64,000 bases of DNA from Echinometra lucunter (Eukaryota; Echinodermata; Echinoidea; Camarodonta; Echinometridae): the NCBI GenBank assembly GCA_029962745.1, contig CM057165.1:946093-1010092 (forward strand), given 5' to 3'. Below the pieces are notes generated by a model. That model did not search any database. It had not been told where the DNA came from and was given only the letters and a program-made list of their open reading frames with translations. This document shows positions 59,066 to 64,000 of the stretch, piece after piece; within the stretch, counting starts at the first letter, position 1, and every line of letters begins with the position of its first letter. A program made the translations under genes and the position numbers.

Positions 59066-61383
59066 TGTAATCATGATCATCATTAAAATCAGTGAAATAG
59101 CCTTGTTTGGGTTTTTTCAGAGGATCATTTGATGTTATCTCTTATGACAGACGTTGAAACCCCCAACCCTTCCTTGTTCTTATTATTCATTATGTTCCTC
59201 TTGATCTTCTATCCTCTATCTCTCTTTCGTGCAACTAGTTACTTCCCCTTCCTTTCCTGTTTTTGCTCCGGTCAGGGACCTACACAATCCCTATTCTGTT
59301 TGAAATCAAAACTGAAGATTTGTCTGTCTTAAAGATAGCGGAACATATGAGTTTCTTATATAGCTAAATGCAACTAGAAAGAAAAAAGCTAAGGGTTACT
59401 CCCTTATCAAATATAGTCATAACCATGATAACATTTCTCCTACAGAAATGTATGATGTGTACCGTATTTTGAATTAATACATAAATAAATGGGGTCGAAA
59501 CAAGTCACTAACCCCACTAATTTTTAAATAGTCTGAAGATCCCTAAATTAGGTTGCCTGTTATTTATTTAAATTCATGTGATGTGACGTTCCAGAACAAT
59601 TAGCACATTATAATTACTAAAAGTTTATGCGTATCCTTTTTTGTTTCGTAGCGTTCTTTATTGCATTCATTCAGTACAAATGAAAAATCATGTAGCCGAA
59701 ATATTCTTTTCGTGTATCGTGCTTATGAGTAGGGAATGAGTAGGGGACGAAGCGGACTTAAAAAGCTGACATATTACATCAAACGCCACTAAATAAGAGT
59801 GACACATTGCATCATGTTTTAATCATCAAATGCCATTGGCAAAAGTAGATCATTGTCTTGAACCATGATAGAGAGTCGGGAATAATGAGCCTGTCTTTTA
59901 CAGAAACAGTAGGAACAGTCCCTGATATCTCCTTTTAAGATGTTTATAGGCGATTCACTGATTTACTTAACGTAAGACGAATGTAATTCTAAATCCCCGC
60001 TGAAACGTTTCGAACTATTGACCCTCTTTGTTATGGTCCATTCATTCATTCTATTCGTTTTACCTTCACACCCACTATCTCTAATTAGATTTGTTTCCTT
60101 TGAATGAAATCATCTATTACATGTCCACTTTATAAGCAACTATCCCTTGTCCTATCTTACCCTAACTTCTAGCTACTACAATCTTATTTCCTTGTTGTTG
60201 TTTTTTCTCTTGATTTAATTTCGTAGCTATTTCCAGCAAGTGTAGGGGATTTATCATTATAAGACTATTTATTTATTTATTATGAGAATGATGGTGACGT
60301 TTATAACAGCAATTCAAAACAATAAAAGAGAATTGGAATTATGATTAAATGATTTCCAGCATTTTTAGGTAATCTTTTGAAAATGAAAAAAATTCCACTC
60401 TCGAGGGTAATACTTGAAAAAGAAAAATGTCTCTCGATGTTTATATATTCATTTGTGACTCTGGTCTCACGTTTCCAAGAGGTTTTGAATAGAGATGAAT
60501 ACAGACCAAACTTTAAAAGAATCGTCAGTAGAAGACATGAAGGGGGTGGGGGAGCACAGTTTTGTATACCAGTCATGCTTGTCGATTTCACTGTCTATTA
60601 CAAGGAGAATTTTGTATGTGAGCCATGCAACAGTCACATTTGAAGGGAAACGTGGGGTAATTACAAAAATACCGCGGCGCCGTTCGAATCCGCGATCACA
60701 GCGAGGATTATGGAAGAATTAGGAGATTTGCATTCAGAATCATTACTAGAGTGAACTTTCGTTCCAATTAAACAAAAATGCTAGAAAGTGAGAGATAGAA
60801 AGAAAGAAAGTAAGTAAGTAAGAAAGAGGGGAAAAGGAGACAGAGGTGCATGATGCTAAAGAGGGGGGTAAACTCATTGTTTTGACTTTGGTTTCACAAC
60901 TCTAATAAAAAGTAAAATTCAGCGTTATCCACGTATTCCATATATCCCCTCATTATTCCCCTATAATGTGAAATATTGTCACGTGCACTAACCAAATTTA
61001 GGAAGATTGTGTTCCAAGGAAAAAGAAAATATATATACAAAATAAAAACATTTTCTTTAGTAATATTTCAATTATTATTTTTTGTATATATATTATATTT
61101 CAGTGACAATTTCTTTAGTAATATGAGCAGTATAAGTAGTGGCCTAGTAGAATTCTAGGTAACAGAGGTTGGAGGTAGTCTGCATCTACTCTAATAATTA
61201 TTATGACCCTTGCTTTTCCTGCTCATGTGTTGCAAATGCTAATAGCTATTAGCACGAATACTCTAGCTCTTCGTATCATTATCGAGACAGTCGGTGGCGA
61301 ATCCAGTAAGGTCAAGCAGGGTGGTGCCCCACTCCATTAGAAGTCCTTAAAGCCATTGAGTAATTTTTAAAAATCTGAGCTCC
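59066..61383. other. AT-rich stretch, nothing recognised
   Basis: A short GC-rich patch at 60686-60700 includes CGTTCGAATCCGCG, resembling a tRNA T-arm, but no tRNA folds around it. A small AAGA/AAGT tract lies at 60796-60828. Confidence 0.4.
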
Positions 61384-61733
61384 ATGGCCCTTCATGAACA
61401 TGTTATCAGTTTATGTAATATTGTGTTAATATGAATCCCTGAAAAATGAACTTCAAAAGCATCATGTGCTTCACAAAAAGGGAAAAACTACAAATGACCG
61501 GAAATGCCAGACCTTTTTTTACTCCATAGATAGCAGTGTTACAGAAATCATACCCAGGTAAGGTTTTCCGAATGGCGGAATTCAGTGATAGATATCTTGG
61601 TAATAACATTTTTGCATTTCAATATCTTTATATTCCTGGCTGTTTAGTTATTCTTCTAAACATCTTTATACAACCCAGACATCAAAATCCAACAATTTGT
61701 TAACTCAAGCGTCCACAAAGTTACCAGTTCCCT
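61384..61733. repeat. Dispersed repeat of unknown type, copy B
   Basis: Same orientation and same length as copy A at 38288-38632, beginning CATGGCCCTWCATG and ending CCACAAAGTTACC. It is not followed by a LINE tail here. Confidence 0.8.
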
Positions 61734-62615
61734 TTAAAAATCCATGCAACTGGAAGAAATACATTTCTCCCCATCCCTGTAGAGGACCCCTTATTTTCCA
61801 TTTTCGGGATGGCTGAATAAGATGGTATAGATGGTCAAATAGAAATTCAAAAACTATATATTTTCGCCTGACAGCACTAATATCCGCATTCAACTTGCCC
61901 GAGTTAACTTTGAGAGTATCATCTTGGGCGTCCTAGATTCCTCAATCGAATTCTTTGTCTCGTGCATTTGCAAATCGTAACATATGTCATCCATTGCATG
62001 AATTTTTCTAATTATGCTGATTTATTAAGTGCTTGATTTTGGCCTCGGTCCAATGCACTTGATGTTAGTAAATGGTGGGATGGAGCTTTTAAATGGATAA
62101 CGTCTGTTTCACTTCTGAAGGTAGTTGATGATTAAGGCTCAATTAATCTCTTTCGTTCAGTAGTAGATATTATGAATGATTCTGTGCCGTACTGTCAGTC
62201 GAGGTAGCCTTCGTTAATTAGAAGAGTAACACGCTAATTACAGCCAGGTTGGTAACAACAATCGTCATTGCATTTCGTTCACTCTGGATCGAATAAAAAA
62301 CCAAGGGGCCTAGGACTGACAAAGCTTGAAAGTGAAAACTACTCATCAATTTCCCTCTTTTCCCTAAAGTCCTCAAAAACATATAGGCCCTGCACCTCCT
62401 CCCTCAATAGATCTATACTAAATGGAACATATTTCTAAAGACTCATGGCAATTAAGGCACGCATTCAATGAATTGGTAATAGCAGAGAATGGTAAACAAG
62501 GAATAGCAAAACAGAAAAAATAACCTAATTTTCAATCAACTTCCTTTCACCGGTCTTATTTTCCTTAATTTATATAAATTTTCATCCAAAAGCGTAACGG
62601 TTGTCAAGTGGGAGA
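61734..62615. other. AT-rich stretch, nothing recognised
   Basis: No supported feature. Confidence 0.4.
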
Positions 62616-62627
62616 TGCATGCCGATG

Positions 62628-62692
62628 TGGGGGTGTGTGCGCGTGTGAGGTGTACGTGTGTGAGGGTGTGTGGGTGTGTGTGTGCGTGTGTG
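62628..62692. repeat. (GT)n-rich microsatellite
   Basis: GTGTGTG with GC and AG interruptions. A C run follows at about 62897-62911. Confidence 0.85.
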
Positions 62693-62960
62693 TAGATTTA
62701 AAAAAAAAAGATGCACGCTTTGTTTGAGGTAATCCTTGTTAACCACGCTCGATTTTTGACTTGCTTGTGATCCCGTCATATCAAATTAATTTGATTTCAT
62801 TTTAGTCTGAGTGCAAGTAAAATGCAGACCGGTCATTGCTTCAACTTTTACCTATTTTTCCTAACGAATTTTTTTCAAACGTTTCTGTATTCCTCCCCCC
62901 CCCCCCCCCCTCCAAGAAACTTTGCTAAAAAAGTGGTCTTAGCAGTAATCCGTGAAAGAA

Positions 62961-63021
62961 GATCAAATTACGAAAGTAATATTGATATTTCAACTATCAA
63001 GGTTACTTTCGTAATTTGATC
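62961..63021. ncRNA. Compact 61-nt hairpin, pre-miRNA-like
   Basis: GATCAAATTACGAAAGTAA (62961-62979) is perfectly complementary to TTACTTTCGTAATTTGATC (63003-63021). Inside, after a TA/GG mismatch, TTGATA pairs with TATCAA around a seven-base loop (TTTCAAC). The stem is 27 base pairs including the two mismatches. Size and shape fit a precursor microRNA, but it could equally be the core of a tiny inverted-repeat element. Either strand folds. Confidence 0.35.
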
Positions 63022-64000
63022 AACATTCGGGACTATGCACAATCTTCACTCCATGTGGGATTTTCAAGTTAGGAGAGCGTTTAAGCGGACAAAACGCATT
63101 GACATATATGGTAAATTCGTAAAAATTAGGAAAAGTAACAAGAAAGCATCTGTACGATGAATATGCGTTATTCCAATCTGGGCACATAATGCAGTCACAT
63201 TTCATTAACACATGACTCAGAAGGCCTTTTGGGGTAAAATGAAGCCAACATCAAAGCTCTGTATCATTTAGATTTATCAGAAGCATCATGTATCTTTGCA
63301 ATGCGGGCACAATTTGGAAGACATGGCATTATGATGAAGAATATTTTCCGATATCCCGCCTGCCTTGGATTGGCCTCTGAACAATAAAATAAACTCTGCC
63401 CGTCTCCAGCTATTTATTGATTTACGAGTTCACTTTCCATTCATCCAGGTACATAATGCTCACCGATGGATCAACAAGGCTATAATCAAGTGAAAGATTT
63501 CTTGATTGAACTTCACCGGGAAGCATCTTGTTTTTAAAATAAGCCTTCTTACATGTCTTAGAACCAAATTTCCCTTTACATCTACCGGTTCTTGGTTAGG
63601 CAACATATCAAATTATCACTTTTATATTCGAATCGAACTGAATTAACATCGGATGTTAATTCAATAAGCCCCTTCGTATATTCACTGCGTTGATAAGGAG
63701 TGGACATGCCTATTAGACATTCCAGGAATAGATTCTAAAATGAGGTCATGTGCACTCCCATTTTAACCTGAATTTTGCAATATCTTCTGAAGGGGTCTTC
63801 CCTTAGATGCAAGATAAAGTACTACATATCATACACACTCTCACTAGGGAAGCATGTCGAAAATAAAATAATTGCCACCCCCCCCCCTCCATAGGATAAA
63901 ACAAGGATAAAAACTTTATAGGATCTTATTCGCTAAGTCGGTCCGCCTTCTCGCAGATTTGATTTTGATTTCACCTCATCACATTCTGTGGCCCTTCTAC
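63022..64000. other. AT-rich stretch, nothing recognised
   Basis: A C run lies at about 63878-63887; no gene supported. Confidence 0.4.

Noticed and set aside
60680..60710. tRNA-like T-arm CGTTCGAATCCGCG
   Set aside because: No acceptor stem, A box or anticodon arm could be fitted around it on either strand.
1..64000. CRISPR arrays, operons or prokaryotic promoters
   Set aside because: Repeat structure, intron-exon signals and TE content are eukaryotic. The tandem repeats at 18467 and 18689 lack unique spacers.

Overview
The window looks like nuclear DNA of a marine invertebrate deuterostome, most likely an echinoderm and probably a sea urchin. This is inferred from the AT-rich composition, intron-containing gene structures with GT-AG sites, abundant (GA)n, (CAT)n and poly-G/poly-C tracts, and many short inverted-repeat transposons (MITEs) with ends of the type GGG(T/A)G(T/C)GTTTCAT or CAGGGGCG. 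No species can be named from sequence alone. There is no prokaryotic gene organisation, and nearly all open frames longer than 60 codons here are chance or low-complexity frames.

Two multi-exon genes can be assembled by eye, both on the minus strand. The first (15607-19402) has a signal-peptide exon, an acidic middle exon and a terminal exon with matching splice phases. It encodes a predicted 143-residue secreted precursor carrying two copies of a C-x-G-x2-C-x3-W-K-R-G-F motif, which looks like an unrecognised disulfide-ring peptide prohormone. Its introns hold a tandem array of palindromic elements beside the exon 1 donor, a 61-bp triple repeat, a MITE and a 104-bp-arm hairpin. The second (50457-51908) has three exons, about 136 residues, an AATAAA signal just past the stop, and an intron flanked by an 18-bp perfect direct repeat that supplies the 3' splice site, a signature of recent intron gain. 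A third, incomplete gene is indicated by a lone signal-peptide exon with a strong donor at 901-987 (minus). Several other GC-richer segments are weaker exon candidates.

Mobile DNA dominates the rest. At 7089-9805 lies a 2.7-kb Tc1/mariner-IS630-like element with a TA target duplication, short GGTTTTCC ends, iterated subterminal AAATTGA motifs and a frameshifted transposase whose catalytic half is still open. Three members of one hAT-like MITE family (4973-5243, 11237-11475, 35318-35561) each have perfect 8-bp target duplications. Other hairpin MITEs lie at 2445, 6768, 8997, 16368, 18154, 18694, 34251, 34712, 35793 and 44705. A LINE 3' end (38628-39351), a tRNA-derived SINE (31868-32065) and a two-copy unknown repeat (38288 and 61384) complete the picture.

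The remaining sequence is mostly AT-rich intergenic or intronic DNA with microsatellites. Long stretches where I see nothing else are listed as such.
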